Shown here: positions 18,201 through 25,913 of the stretch, piece by piece
Layout: each line of letters begins with the position of its first letter
How positions within the stretch are numbered: the stretch's first letter is position 1
From: JACKAQ01 sp965227145
GTDB lineage: Bacteria; Calditrichota; Calditrichia; RBG-13-44-9; J075
DNA: 64,000 bases
Assembly (NCBI GenBank): GCA_965227145.1
Contig: OZ245730.1
Coordinates: 2,294,001 to 2,358,000, forward strand
Direction of reading: 5' to 3'
Made by a program: the position numbers and the translations under genes
The notes under the pieces: model-generated
The model's input: the letters and a program-made list of their open reading frames with translations, nothing else
Told to the model about the DNA's origin: nothing
Database searches by the model: none

Positions 18201-18576
18201 CCAAACTATTTTGGTAATTGACGACGAACCCCATTTGCTGGAAGTTTACGAAGCAATGCTGCAAATGATGAATTTTAATGTTCTGATTGCCAAAAACGGT
18301 CGCGAAGGGCTGCGAAAATATTATGAAAATGCCAGCGACATCGCACTGGTTATTCTCGATTTTGGCATGCCGGGATTGAACGGGGAACAGGTTTTTCGGG
18401 CGCTACGGAAAATGAATCCGGCTGTGCAGGTGCTGTTGAGCACCGGATTGGGCGAGCAGCGCGCCGTTGCCGGATTGGTGCAAAACGATGCTGTGCCGCT
18501 GCTTCAAAAACCGTTTACTGTTGAATCTTTATCGCGAAAAGTATCAGAGTTGGTTGGAACCGCAGTTTTGAAATGA
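15256..18576 (+). CDS. Soluble hybrid histidine kinase (PAS-GAF-PAS-HK-REC)
   Basis: The 1106-residue product has no membrane helix, so it senses a cytoplasmic signal. An N-terminal helical region (about 20-135) precedes a PAS domain with PAC segment (about 165-275), an uncharacterised middle, a GAF-like domain (about 415-565) and a second PAS (about 575-685). The kinase core has H706 in ATGLAHDFNNIIG, the N box LNLASNAKDAM, the G1 box VQDNGGGIP, FKPFYSTKG and GSGLGLSIV. A charged, low-complexity linker of about 60 residues leads to a receiver domain with phospho-acceptor D1035 in ALVILDFGMPGLNG. No output domain or partner regulator is nearby. A histidine phosphotransferase or diffusible regulator elsewhere is expected. 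Confidence 0.93.
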   Translation: MDETGKSLKASSTHGENRYPGLLQTWIRDNAELKPFINMKSWYLLVQFLLRSLKSDNSAEIDTFISDLFPNLFRDEVPYFLAAQGLTSLRSSMLSYIMEEQKRRGARETDEQILKVISIFDRVFRYLNTQIRQYSEPKNGTVIEILDGELPENRPSLMVLRVDGRRFEGTVRMDRQLKQFLGLAERRLLTSVNWDMLIHPDDMPDVLTSWRNSVENRSPVYELGYRLKHNDGDWRNVLEIGRILYSTDGKPIAGVTVLMESDTAELLGQLPPDYLLRYLIDSRKDMTLLVDQNAQTLYATPLLVQQIAQPEKPANGTLPKSAAVLQNESDRKITAVNFWEILAQSQSAGKHRKTIQIKIQNDAREQDKTLDFRLIKLAKIFGKPVYLLWATEISAQKNDSELAGRLAGLHRFSAELKSQIDTSRIYQSVVAAIRQTIPAADAAAMLLLTDNGFLFGLGYGYPESENSEHVFIDRQTFRDWEKNDEIDVRTEVSKLLSAELLKNENLQKEQQLVEIIRIHGQAKVILQAGITHRSKKFDENDRHIFVLLSQFCQSALERLTAVQGAREKDANYRMIFDRSQLPMWIVREGEGLSFNRQFTNLMEITPERAVELPISAWIHPDDLVLFRKTLNYVEENSSIYQENFRLSRADGLVIPCSVNFLPIDFRGKPAVLLEALELNPVEKLEPQLQSAQKRETVSQLATGLAHDFNNIIGAILPSAQMILQQPENIEQNQNRARVIYQMAQRAAAITGKLLNYSKSEPAVEKSRFSLLELVEDTRDLVEKMVGSAIDVQYDLPESAPEINGDYGQVTQVLLNLASNAKDAMPDGGKIIIRVREKIIDAKSGNFKALKPGNYVCLSVQDNGGGIPQEIRKQIFKPFYSTKGNGQGSGLGLSIVQGIIKKHNGYLMLQSVENKGSIFHLYLPSAKVADQKQTTTATPKAEAKRAETKPETNQPKVAIVRSPARKDSDNGHNITNGKSAPNAQTILVIDDEPHLLEVYEAMLQMMNFNVLIAKNGREGLRKYYENASDIALVILDFGMPGLNGEQVFRALRKMNPAVQVLLSTGLGEQRAVAGLVQNDAVPLLQKPFTVESLSRKVSELVGTAVLK

Positions 18577-18608
18577 TAATCTCTCACCTCAACTATTGCT
18601 AATTCAAA

Positions 18609-20483
18609 TTAATTGTCGTATGGATTTTGCTTTGCAAGCTCCAGAATTTTTCGTGCGGAATCGTATTTGCGAATTTCGGACTGAATGTCATCAACCAGTT
18701 TGTGGTGCACATTTGTGAGGTTGTTGCTCTCCAATTCATCCAACCGGATATTAAAAGTGACTTCACGAAAAGCGCTGCCTTTTTTGATCAGCATGTATTT
18801 GTAATCTCCGGTAATAACACCTAAGCTCAGGAATATCTTATAGTTAGATACTTCGTTGTTGTTCAGCATGAAAATATATCGATTGGGATCGAAAGGTTTT
18901 AGCAAGCTGTTGCCGAGAAAATTTTTTCTGATTTCTTCCGGCACTTTTGGTACTTTCAGCAAATCGATAACCGTCGGAACCAGATCAAGGTTGGAAATAT
19001 TATGTTTCGTATTGGCACGCAGCGTTTCGATTTTTTCACCATAATATTTTTGCAGCGACTGGGGAATGTAAATCCAGAATGGGATACCGCTTTCTTCTTC
19101 GTAAAACGTTCGCAAATGTCCGAAATAGTTGTGCTCGCCAAACGCCTCGCCGTGATCAGATGTGAAAATGATGACAGTTTTTTGCAGTAATTCCGTTTCG
19201 ACCAATTGTTTGATAATTTCATCAAACTGATTATCCAAAAACCGGATGGATTGATTATATCTGTCCAGCAATGAACCCGAAGGTTGTTGCGAAAAATATG
19301 GGTAATGATTGCAGTTGGTATGAACCACGCCCAAAAACGGTTTTTGATCGATGCGCAACAAGCTTTTTTTGAATTCCCTGATCATCAATCGATCGTCTGT
19401 TCCAATGTCGTGAACACGCGGCGCAAAGCCAATTTCTTTGTTCCAGAAAATGTCAAGTGAAGGAGTTTCAAAAAAAACATCGAAATTTCGCCAGGCGAAA
19501 CTTTGGGCAGATACAAAGAAGGTTTGATAATTCAGTGATTTTGCATAGCCGAAAACCAATGGCGATTGGTGCAAAATTTCTGAGGATTGAACGGTAGAAA
19601 TGCCTGTTAACATAGATGTTAATGACAACATTGTTGTCGTCGCATTTGAGTACGCGTTTGGAAAAATGAACACTTCGTTTTCATGTGATTTCAGGAATTT
19701 GCTAATTACCGGCGTTGTATCTGCGGGATATCCAAATGCATGCAAATTTTTGCGTCGCAAACTTTCATTAACGATAATCAGCACATTTGCGGGCACTTCG
19801 GCATTCGATTGAGGGATTTGGATACGGTTTGCCTTTTTCAATCCACTGCCAGTTGTGGAATTGTTGTGCCAATAATGATCCATTGCGATGCTCGAAATTG
19901 CTGCAACTGAATTGACATCCGGCACCGATGATTGGTCGATTTTTCGGACGTTCAAAAAGATGTAAGCCGAGCCGCCGAGAAACAACAACAATGCGGCAAA
20001 AACGCTGTATGGCAAAAATTTTTTATCTCTGTAACGCCCGATTTGCCAATACCAAATACCTGACAACAGCGCGGTAGCTATTGTCAATATCAAAAAATGG
20101 GTTATTTTTAGAGAGCTGGTAAGAATTGCGTAAACATCGGTCGGTTCTTCGAGGATGTATTCCCAAGAGTAAAAATTTGGCATTGCATTAAAATAACCGA
20201 AGTAGCCGTAGCTTAGAATGAGAATAACGGTTTCAATCAAAAACACAATAAATACGCCCGGAAAAGCCATTAGCCAATGAATACGTTGCAGGCTGACGGT
20301 TAACCATGCGAACAGCAACCAGAAAGAAAATGCCGTAACCAGGCTGATAAAATATGTCAGAAAATCATCCGGTTGCCAATTTGAAATATCATCGCTTCGG
20401 ATTATTGTATCTCCCAACAATTGAATCGCGAGAAGGATCAGAACAATGTTGGGGATAAAAAACTTGTATTTCAATTTATTCAA
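18609..20483 (-). CDS. Membrane sulfatase-fold phosphoethanolamine/phosphoglycerol transferase
   Basis: The 624-residue product has five N-terminal transmembrane helices (within residues 8-175) and a large periplasmic alkaline-phosphatase-fold domain. Metal and nucleophile positions match the LtaS/EptA group: E240 in LIIVNESLRRKN, the threonine cluster at 282-284 (SNATTTMLSL), and D443-H444 in FTSDHGEAFGEHNYFGH. Enzymes of this type move phosphoethanolamine or glycerol phosphate from lipids to lipid A, glycans or polymers. The variant CNHYPYF block suggests EptA/CptA rather than true LtaS, but the acceptor is unknown. The start codon is probably the TTG at 20483, since no in-frame ATG lies upstream before a stop. 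Confidence 0.82.
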   Translation of the reverse strand: MNKLKYKFFIPNIVLILLAIQLLGDTIIRSDDISNWQPDDFLTYFISLVTAFSFWLLFAWLTVSLQRIHWLMAFPGVFIVFLIETVILILSYGYFGYFNAMPNFYSWEYILEEPTDVYAILTSSLKITHFLILTIATALLSGIWYWQIGRYRDKKFLPYSVFAALLLFLGGSAYIFLNVRKIDQSSVPDVNSVAAISSIAMDHYWHNNSTTGSGLKKANRIQIPQSNAEVPANVLIIVNESLRRKNLHAFGYPADTTPVISKFLKSHENEVFIFPNAYSNATTTMLSLTSMLTGISTVQSSEILHQSPLVFGYAKSLNYQTFFVSAQSFAWRNFDVFFETPSLDIFWNKEIGFAPRVHDIGTDDRLMIREFKKSLLRIDQKPFLGVVHTNCNHYPYFSQQPSGSLLDRYNQSIRFLDNQFDEIIKQLVETELLQKTVIIFTSDHGEAFGEHNYFGHLRTFYEEESGIPFWIYIPQSLQKYYGEKIETLRANTKHNISNLDLVPTVIDLLKVPKVPEEIRKNFLGNSLLKPFDPNRYIFMLNNNEVSNYKIFLSLGVITGDYKYMLIKKGSAFREVTFNIRLDELESNNLTNVHHKLVDDIQSEIRKYDSARKILELAKQNPYDN

Positions 20484-20666
20484 AGAAGTTAAGTTTCGTA
20501 TTCGTGTATCTTAGCAGTTCATCTCGTATTGAAACAATTAATCTAAACATTTCTTGGTTGAAAGCAAAAGCAAAAAAACGAATATCCAATAGGCTATCAT
20601 CGAAATCAAACTTTGATAACTGAATCAGAATTTCGGGAAACTAATCACAATAAATGATATTTATAC

Positions 20667-20695
20667 TTGACAACCATATCCACGTATGTTATATT
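20667..20695 (+). promoter_or_regulatory. Promoter of tRNA-Gln/rplY
   Basis: A perfect TTGACA (20667-20672) and TATATT (20690-20695) are separated by 17 bases, about 40 bases before the tRNA. The GC-containing bases just after the -10 (TTCGCCCG) resemble a stringent-type discriminator. Confidence 0.8.
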
Positions 20696-20734
20696 TTCGC
20701 CCGACTTTGAGATTGTTATTTCAGTTTTAGATAC

Positions 20735-20806
20735 TGGGGTGTAGCCAAGTGGTAAGGCAGCGGGTTTTGGTCCCGCCATTCCTAGGTTCGAGTCCTAGCA
20801 CCCCAG
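20735..20806 (+). tRNA. tRNA-Gln (anticodon TTG)
   Basis: A 72-base cloverleaf can be folded by eye. The acceptor stem is TGGGGTG with CACCCCA and a G discriminator; the D arm closes GCC with GGC. The anticodon stem GCGGG/CCCGC holds the loop TTTTGGT with anticodon TTG, and the T arm is CCTAG-GTTCGAGT-CCTAG-like. CCA is not encoded. It is followed by a terminator-like hairpin and rplY. Confidence 0.96.
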
Positions 20807-20828
20807 CTATCATTTTGTAAGTATCAAT

Positions 20829-20859
20829 ATGCAATCCGGATATAGGGTTGCATTTTTTT
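20829..20859 (+). terminator. Intrinsic terminator between tRNA-Gln and rplY
   Basis: ATGCAATCC (20829-20837) pairs with GGGTTGCAT (20845-20853) with one wobble, followed by a run of seven T. It ends 25 bases before the rplY start, so it would end the tRNA transcript while letting part of the polymerase through. Confidence 0.75.
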
Positions 20860-20883
20860 AATCAGGTAGAAGGAGAACGAGTA

Positions 20884-21510
20884 ATGTCTGTTATTACCAT
20901 CGAAGCTAAAAAACGTGAAGAGACAGGACGCCGCAACATTAAAAAGATGCGTAGTAATGGCGTAGTTCCGGGAGTTTTCTATCGCGCAGGTGAGGATGCT
21001 GTTTCGGTTGTATTTGATGAAAAAAACTTATCGCAATTTTTAAATCACGCACACGGTTTGGTTGACCTCAAAGTAGAGGGTGAAAAGAACCCGCTCAAAT
21101 GCGTATTAAAAGAAGTGCAATATCATCCGGTGACTGAAAGAGTACTTCATGTCGATTTTCTGGGTGTCAACATGTCTAAAACTATGCGTATTATGGTGCC
21201 AATAAACCTCAAAGGCGAGGCGCGTGGTGTAAAGCTTGGCGGCATGTTGCAGCAACCACTTCGTGAGTTATCTATTGAATGCTTTCCTGAACATCTTCCT
21301 GATCAAATCGAAATCGATATTACCAATCTTGCAATTGGTAAATCCATACAGGTAAAAGATTTAAATTATGAAAATGTCCGGATTTTGAATGATCCCAATG
21401 ATGCAATTGCACTGGTAGAACTGACAAGAGGTGCACTTAGCCAAATAGATAGCGAATCTGAAACAGCCGAACCGGTTGAATCAGAAGAATCCGATGAATC
21501 TGCCGAATAA
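20884..21510 (+). CDS. rplY: Ribosomal protein bL25, CTC type
   Basis: The 208-residue protein binds 5S rRNA in the large subunit. The N-terminal L25 domain (residues 1-95; RNIKKMRSNGVVPGVFY, then KEVQYHPVTERVLHVDFLG) is followed by the TL5/CTC beta domain (about 96-185; LREL-IECFPEHLPDQIEIDI) and an acidic tail. A strong AAGGAG site supports the ATG at 20884. It is followed by pth after 40 bases, a very common pairing. Transcription probably begins at the tRNA promoter. Confidence 0.96.
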   Translation: MSVITIEAKKREETGRRNIKKMRSNGVVPGVFYRAGEDAVSVVFDEKNLSQFLNHAHGLVDLKVEGEKNPLKCVLKEVQYHPVTERVLHVDFLGVNMSKTMRIMVPINLKGEARGVKLGGMLQQPLRELSIECFPEHLPDQIEIDITNLAIGKSIQVKDLNYENVRILNDPNDAIALVELTRGALSQIDSESETAEPVESEESDESAE

Positions 21511-21550
21511 TTAATGATTCTGAAATTTTCGTTAAACCGGGCTAATTTAA

Positions 21551-22141
21551 GTGCATGTTATTATTGGTTTAGGTAATCCGGGTGAAAAATATGAAAAAAC
21601 CCGGCACAATGTCGGGTTTTTGGTTGTTGATCGTTTAAATAGCCGTTTTAATGGCAGTTTTTCAAAGGGCCGCGGCCCGTATCTTCAGTCAAAAATCTCC
21701 CTGGACTCAACCCCCGTTTTGCTCGTAAAGCCGACTACCTACATGAATTTAAGTGGGCAGGCGGTTCGTCATATCATCGAGTATTATAAAACTGACCTTG
21801 CCAACGAAATTATAGTCGTTGTAGATGATTTTCATTTGCCGTTTGGAAGCATTCGTATCAAGCCAAACGGAAGTGCCGGTGGTCAAAATGGTCTGAAGTC
21901 AATTATTGAAGCGACAAAATCGAATCTGTTTCACCGCCTTAGATTCGGAATCGGAAGCAAACATTCTATAATAAGCGGAGATATGAGCGGTTTTGTATTG
22001 TCTGCTTTTAACCGGTCGGAACGCGATCATCTTGCTGAAATGGTGGAATGGGCAGCTGATGCGACAGTTTCTTTCGTAACATCCGGTCCGGAAGCAACAA
22101 TGAATAAATACAATCGCAATTATCTGGAAGACTCAAACTAA
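21551..22141 (+). CDS. pth: Peptidyl-tRNA hydrolase
   Basis: The 196-residue enzyme releases tRNA from stalled peptidyl-tRNA. Catalytic and binding motifs are all present: IIGLGNPGEKYEKTRHNVGF with the catalytic histidine, KPTTYMNLSGQAV, VVDDFHLPFGSIRIKPNGSAGGQNGLKSII and the tail loop FRLRFGIG-like block. It starts at GTG 21551, since family members begin just before the IIGLGNPG strand. The upstream ribosome site is weak, which suggests coupling to rplY. Confidence 0.96.
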   Translation: MHVIIGLGNPGEKYEKTRHNVGFLVVDRLNSRFNGSFSKGRGPYLQSKISLDSTPVLLVKPTTYMNLSGQAVRHIIEYYKTDLANEIIVVVDDFHLPFGSIRIKPNGSAGGQNGLKSIIEATKSNLFHRLRFGIGSKHSIISGDMSGFVLSAFNRSERDHLAEMVEWAADATVSFVTSGPEATMNKYNRNYLEDSN

Positions 22142-22163
22142 TCAATTTAAGGAGGTCTGGAAA

Positions 22164-24326
22164 GTGAATCAGGGCCTATTGTTGTATTTGTCACTTGGTG
22201 CCGGGATTTTAGGGTTGTTATACACTTTTTGGCGATCAAGCTGGGTTACGAAACAGGATGCGGGAACAGAAAAGATGCGCAAAATCGCATCTCACATCTC
22301 CGAAGGGGCAATGGCTTTTCTCAAAGCAGAATACCGTGTGCTCATCATTTTTGTGGTTGTTGTAGCCGTTCTTCTGGGCGTCACTGCGGATGATCAATCA
22401 CATCCACTGGTCGCTTTTTCCTTTATCCTGGGTGCGTTTTGCTCTGCGATGGCCGGCTATATCGGCATGAAAGTCGCAACAAAAGCAAATGTGCGCACAA
22501 CTAACGCTGCACGTAAAGGCTTAGGACCTGCACTCGAAATCGCTTTTGCCGGCGGTTCGGTTATGGGTATGGGTGTTGTCGGTTTGGGTATTTTAGGACT
22601 TTCAGTATTGTTTTTGTTGTATAGCAACATGTTCGATTCTGTCCACAAAGTTATTACCGTTATTACCGGGTTTTCCTTTGGTGCATCCTCAATTGCATTG
22701 TTTGCCCGTGTTGGCGGTGGTATTTACACCAAAGCAGCGGATGTTGGTGCAGATCTTGTCGGTAAAGTTGAAGCCGGTATTCCTGAAGACCACCCGCTCA
22801 ACCCAGCAACCATTGCTGATAACGTTGGCGACAACGTTGGTGACGTAGCCGGAATGGGTGCCGACTTGTTTGAATCATACGTCGGTTCGATTATCGGAAC
22901 GATGGTTTTGGGTGCAACCTTTATGGTTAGCTCCAGTTTTATGTCTGCAGATACTTACAATGGACTATCAGCCATTCTTTTACCGCTGGCACTTGCCGCA
23001 ACCGGCATTGTCATGTCGATTATCGGGACATTTTTTGTCCGCGTAAAAGAAGGTGGTAATCCTCAAAAAGCGTTAAATATGGGTGAGTTCGGATCATCGG
23101 CTCTGATGGTTGTTGCCGCATATTTTATTATTACCGGAATGTTGCCTGAAGCATGGGTCCATGCAGGCAAAGAATACACCTCGACGGGTATTTTTATTGC
23201 AACAATAGTTGGTTTGGTCGCAGGCATTCTCATCGGTGTTATCACGGAGTATTACACCGGAACCGGCAAAAAACCGGTTCTTTCAATTGTTGAGCAATCG
23301 TTGACCGGATACGCAACCAATATTATTGCAGGACTTGGCGTCGGGATGATTTCGACAGCACTGCCAATTATTGTTCTCTCAACCTCTATTATTGCAGCTT
23401 TTCATTTTGGCGGATTATACGGCATCGCAATTGCGGCAGTCGGGATGCTTTCCAATACCGGCATTCAGCTCGCTGTTGATGCATACGGTCCGATTTCGGA
23501 TAACGCCGGCGGTATCGCGGAAATGTCTGAATTACCGAAAGAAGTACGTGGTCGCACAGACAAACTGGATGCGGTGGGTAACACAACCGCTGCCATCGGA
23601 AAAGGTTTTGCAATTGGTTCAGCCGCATTAACTGCATTGGCATTGTTCAGCGCATTTATGACCACCGCGAAAATCGATTCTATCGACATTTCCAAAGCAA
23701 CGGTTATGGCGGGATTATTCCTCGGCGGAATGTTGCCGTTCCTGTTTTCCGCAATGGCAATGAACGCCGTCGGACGTGCGGCTATGGCAATGATCGAAGA
23801 AGTTCGGCGTCAGTTTAACAGCATCCCGCAATTAAAAGCAGCATTAAATGTTATGCGTCAAAATGATGGAAAAGATTTTAAAGATTGGTCAAAAGAAGAT
23901 CAGAAAACATTTGAAGCAGCCGACGGAAAAGCCGAATACGGCAAATGCGTTGAAATTTCTACGGCATCTGCAATTAAGGAAATGGTGGCGCCCGGCTTGA
24001 TGGCAGTCATCGTTCCTGTCGCCATCGGATTGGGCGGCGGCGCCGAGATGCTCGGTGGATTGCTGGCAGGTGTTACCGTTTCCGGTGTGTTGATGGCAAT
24101 TTTTCAATCCAACGCCGGAGGTGCATGGGATAACGCAAAAAAAATGTTTGAAGAAGGTGTCGAAATCAAAGGTCAGAAGTACTTCAAAGGATCTGATCCG
24201 CATAAAGCCGCAGTTGTCGGCGATACGGTTGGTGATCCGTTCAAAGATACTTCCGGCCCGTCGTTGAACATTCTCATCAAATTGATGAGCGTGGTAGCGT
24301 TGGTTATCGCGCCGTTCCTCGTTTAG
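22164..24326 (+). CDS. hppA: Membrane-bound ion-pumping pyrophosphatase, K+-dependent type
   Basis: The 720-residue integral membrane protein hydrolyses pyrophosphate and pumps H+ or Na+ across the inner membrane. About 16 helices are expected. Active-site motifs are KAADVGADLVGKVEAGIPED, NPATIADNVGDNVGDVAGMG, DAYGPISDNAGGIAEM and the C-terminal GDTVGDPFKDTSGPSLNI. The sequence GNTTAAIGKG has alanine at the position that is lysine in K+-independent enzymes, so this is the K+-requiring class. Whether the pumped ion is Na+ or H+ I cannot settle by eye. The start is GTG 22164 behind a perfect GGAGGT. Confidence 0.95.
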   Translation: MNQGLLLYLSLGAGILGLLYTFWRSSWVTKQDAGTEKMRKIASHISEGAMAFLKAEYRVLIIFVVVVAVLLGVTADDQSHPLVAFSFILGAFCSAMAGYIGMKVATKANVRTTNAARKGLGPALEIAFAGGSVMGMGVVGLGILGLSVLFLLYSNMFDSVHKVITVITGFSFGASSIALFARVGGGIYTKAADVGADLVGKVEAGIPEDHPLNPATIADNVGDNVGDVAGMGADLFESYVGSIIGTMVLGATFMVSSSFMSADTYNGLSAILLPLALAATGIVMSIIGTFFVRVKEGGNPQKALNMGEFGSSALMVVAAYFIITGMLPEAWVHAGKEYTSTGIFIATIVGLVAGILIGVITEYYTGTGKKPVLSIVEQSLTGYATNIIAGLGVGMISTALPIIVLSTSIIAAFHFGGLYGIAIAAVGMLSNTGIQLAVDAYGPISDNAGGIAEMSELPKEVRGRTDKLDAVGNTTAAIGKGFAIGSAALTALALFSAFMTTAKIDSIDISKATVMAGLFLGGMLPFLFSAMAMNAVGRAAMAMIEEVRRQFNSIPQLKAALNVMRQNDGKDFKDWSKEDQKTFEAADGKAEYGKCVEISTASAIKEMVAPGLMAVIVPVAIGLGGGAEMLGGLLAGVTVSGVLMAIFQSNAGGAWDNAKKMFEEGVEIKGQKYFKGSDPHKAAVVGDTVGDPFKDTSGPSLNILIKLMSVVALVIAPFLV

Positions 24327-24344
24327 AAAAATAATATTTCTGTT

Positions 24345-24372
24345 TTGAACATGCGGCGACAAATGCTATATT
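24345..24372 (+). promoter_or_regulatory. Probable promoter of rpsF-rpsR-rplI
   Basis: TTGAAC (24345-24350) and TATATT (24367-24372) are 16 bases apart, about 79 bases before the rpsF start. The element is interleaved with the inverted repeat at 24348-24385. The sequence after the -10 (CTCGCC) resembles that of the tRNA-Gln promoter. Confidence 0.6.
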
Positions 24373-24391
24373 CTCGCCGCATGTTTATTAA
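24348..24391 (+). terminator. Perfect 12-bp hairpin after hppA, overlapping the rpsF promoter
   Basis: AACATGCGGCGA (24348-24359) pairs perfectly with TCGCCGCATGTT (24374-24385) around a 14-base loop; TTTATTAATT follows. It probably terminates hppA transcription. Because both arms overlap the rpsF promoter it might also serve as an operator. Confidence 0.6.
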
Positions 24392-24450
24392 TTAATCAAT
24401 CCTGCTTCGCCCAAAACATGTGGCGAGGCCATAAGACCAAAGGAGAAACA

Positions 24451-24996
24451 ATGGAAAACCGGTATAGCACGATTTATATCGTGGATGTTTCGCAGAATCC
24501 GGAAGAAGTTGAAACCGTAACCAGCCGTATCGTGCAATTGATCGAAGATCACGGTGGTGTTATTGTGCTCAACAATCCCTGGGGAAAGCGCCGTATGGCT
24601 TACCCGATCAACAATAAAAACAGCGGTTTTTATGTTGAAATTGAATTTACCGCCCAAAGCCGTTTGAATATCCCCCAAATCATCGAAAAAGAATATCGGC
24701 TCAATGACCGGGTGATGCGTCACCTGACATACGTTGTGACAAAAGAAGAATTGTTGCAGCGTGGCATCGATATTCGTCGCGCAAAAACCTCGTCAGGTGA
24801 CGATGATTTCCGTGGCGGAAGAGACGACGACAGACCCAGACGCTCCGGGCCTCGTTTTTCAAACAAAGACATTGAGCCCATTAAAAGAGCAGAGGCTGTC
24901 GTAACTGAAAAGGTTGCACCAAAAGCAGATGTCGTTGTTGAAAAGAACGATTCAAATGATGTAGACCAGAATGAAGTGGAGGTGAAAGATGAATAG
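24451..24996 (+). CDS. rpsF: Ribosomal protein bS6 with long charged tail
   Basis: Residues 1-100 form the bS6 domain (NRYSTIYIVDVSQNPEEVE at the start, then GKRRMAYPINNKNSGFYVEI), which pairs with bS18 on the small-subunit platform. Residues 107-181 are an unusual extension: basic and glycine-rich first (RGGRDDDRPRRSGPRF), then acidic. Typical bS6 has 95-135 residues. AAGGAG lies just before the ATG at 24451. The last eight bases overlap the rpsR start, so the two binding partners are translationally coupled. Confidence 0.95.
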   Translation: MENRYSTIYIVDVSQNPEEVETVTSRIVQLIEDHGGVIVLNNPWGKRRMAYPINNKNSGFYVEIEFTAQSRLNIPQIIEKEYRLNDRVMRHLTYVVTKEELLQRGIDIRRAKTSSGDDDFRGGRDDDRPRRSGPRFSNKDIEPIKRAEAVVTEKVAPKADVVVEKNDSNDVDQNEVEVKDE

Positions 24997-25261
24997 TGGC
25001 AGACAAAGAGCACGCACCGGTAGAACCCGCGCCAACTCGCGCCCGCGCAAAAAACGCGTCAGCCGTCTGAGTGAAAACGGTATTGTATTTGTCGATTTTC
25101 GCGATACCAAATTGTTGGTTCGCTATCTCTCGGAACAAGGGAAAATCGTGCCCCGCAGAACATCTGGTAACAACGTCCAACAACAACGCCAATTGGCGAT
25201 TGCCATCAAACGCGCACGGCATTTGGCTTTGCTGCCGTTTGTATCGGACATCCAACGCTAA
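24989..25261 (+). CDS. rpsR: Ribosomal protein bS18
   Basis: The 90-residue protein has a basic N-terminal arm and the bS18 core (DFRDTKLLVRYLSEQGKIVP, then RRTSGNNVQQQRQLAIAIK and RHLALLPFV). It binds bS6 and 16S rRNA on the platform. It has no zinc-ligand cysteines. GGAGG inside the end of rpsF provides the ribosome site. Confidence 0.97.
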   Translation: MNSGRQRARTGRTRANSRPRKKRVSRLSENGIVFVDFRDTKLLVRYLSEQGKIVPRRTSGNNVQQQRQLAIAIKRARHLALLPFVSDIQR

Positions 25262-25297
25262 ATCGACAAAAGACAAGAGTTTAAGAGGTATTTTAAC

Positions 25298-25741
25298 ATG
25301 AAAATAGTACTCAGACAAGATTTCGAAAACCTTGGCAAAACCGGCGACGTTGTTGAAGTAAAGCCGGGTTACGCCAGAAATTTTTTGGTGCCGCGCAAAA
25401 TTGCGCTTCCCGCAAAGCCTAATTTTATCAAAATGGTTGAGGAAGAAACGCGCCAAAAACAATTGCGTCAGCGCAAAGATCGTAAAATTGCCGAAGAATT
25501 GGCAGCCAAATTAAATGAGGTTTCACTCACAATTTCCGTAAACGTGGGTGAAGAAGATAAAATGTTTGGCTCCGTCACATCACAGGATATTGCCGCAGGT
25601 TTGGCTGAAAGCGGACATGAAATTGATCGCCGTAAAATTCAATTGGATGAACCGATCAAAGCTTTGGGAATTTATTCTGTGCCGATAAAGCTGTATCCGG
25701 AAGTGGTTGCAAATGTCAAAGTGTGGGTCGTAAAAGAGTAG
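25298..25741 (+). CDS. rplI: Ribosomal protein bL9
   Basis: The 147-residue protein has the N-terminal rRNA-binding domain (MKIVLRQDFENLGKTGDVVE, then KPGYARNFLVPRKIA), the long connecting helix and the C-terminal domain (GSVTSQDIAAGL and LDEPIKALGIYSVPIKL). It is of normal length and is the last gene of the rpsF unit, followed by a clear terminator. Confidence 0.97.
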   Translation: MKIVLRQDFENLGKTGDVVEVKPGYARNFLVPRKIALPAKPNFIKMVEEETRQKQLRQRKDRKIAEELAAKLNEVSLTISVNVGEEDKMFGSVTSQDIAAGLAESGHEIDRRKIQLDEPIKALGIYSVPIKLYPEVVANVKVWVVKE

Positions 25742-25796
25742 GCTCGCAGTTCGACAATCGCACAAAGTTGTCTACATTTAGAGAGATATATTCATA

Positions 25797-25824
25797 AGCG
25801 TCCCGATTTCGGGGCGCTTTTTTT
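25797..25824 (+). terminator. Intrinsic terminator after rplI
   Basis: AGCGTCCCG (25797-25805) pairs with CGGGGCGCT (25810-25818), with one G-U pair and a four-base loop, followed by seven T. This is a textbook Rho-independent terminator. Confidence 0.9.
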
Positions 25825-25913
25825 ATGCCAAAACCTGCAGTAATTGAATTATCCGAAAAGTTTTCATAATTTCCCCCGCAGATAAAAACAACATTCATCA
25901 AAGAGAAATTCTT

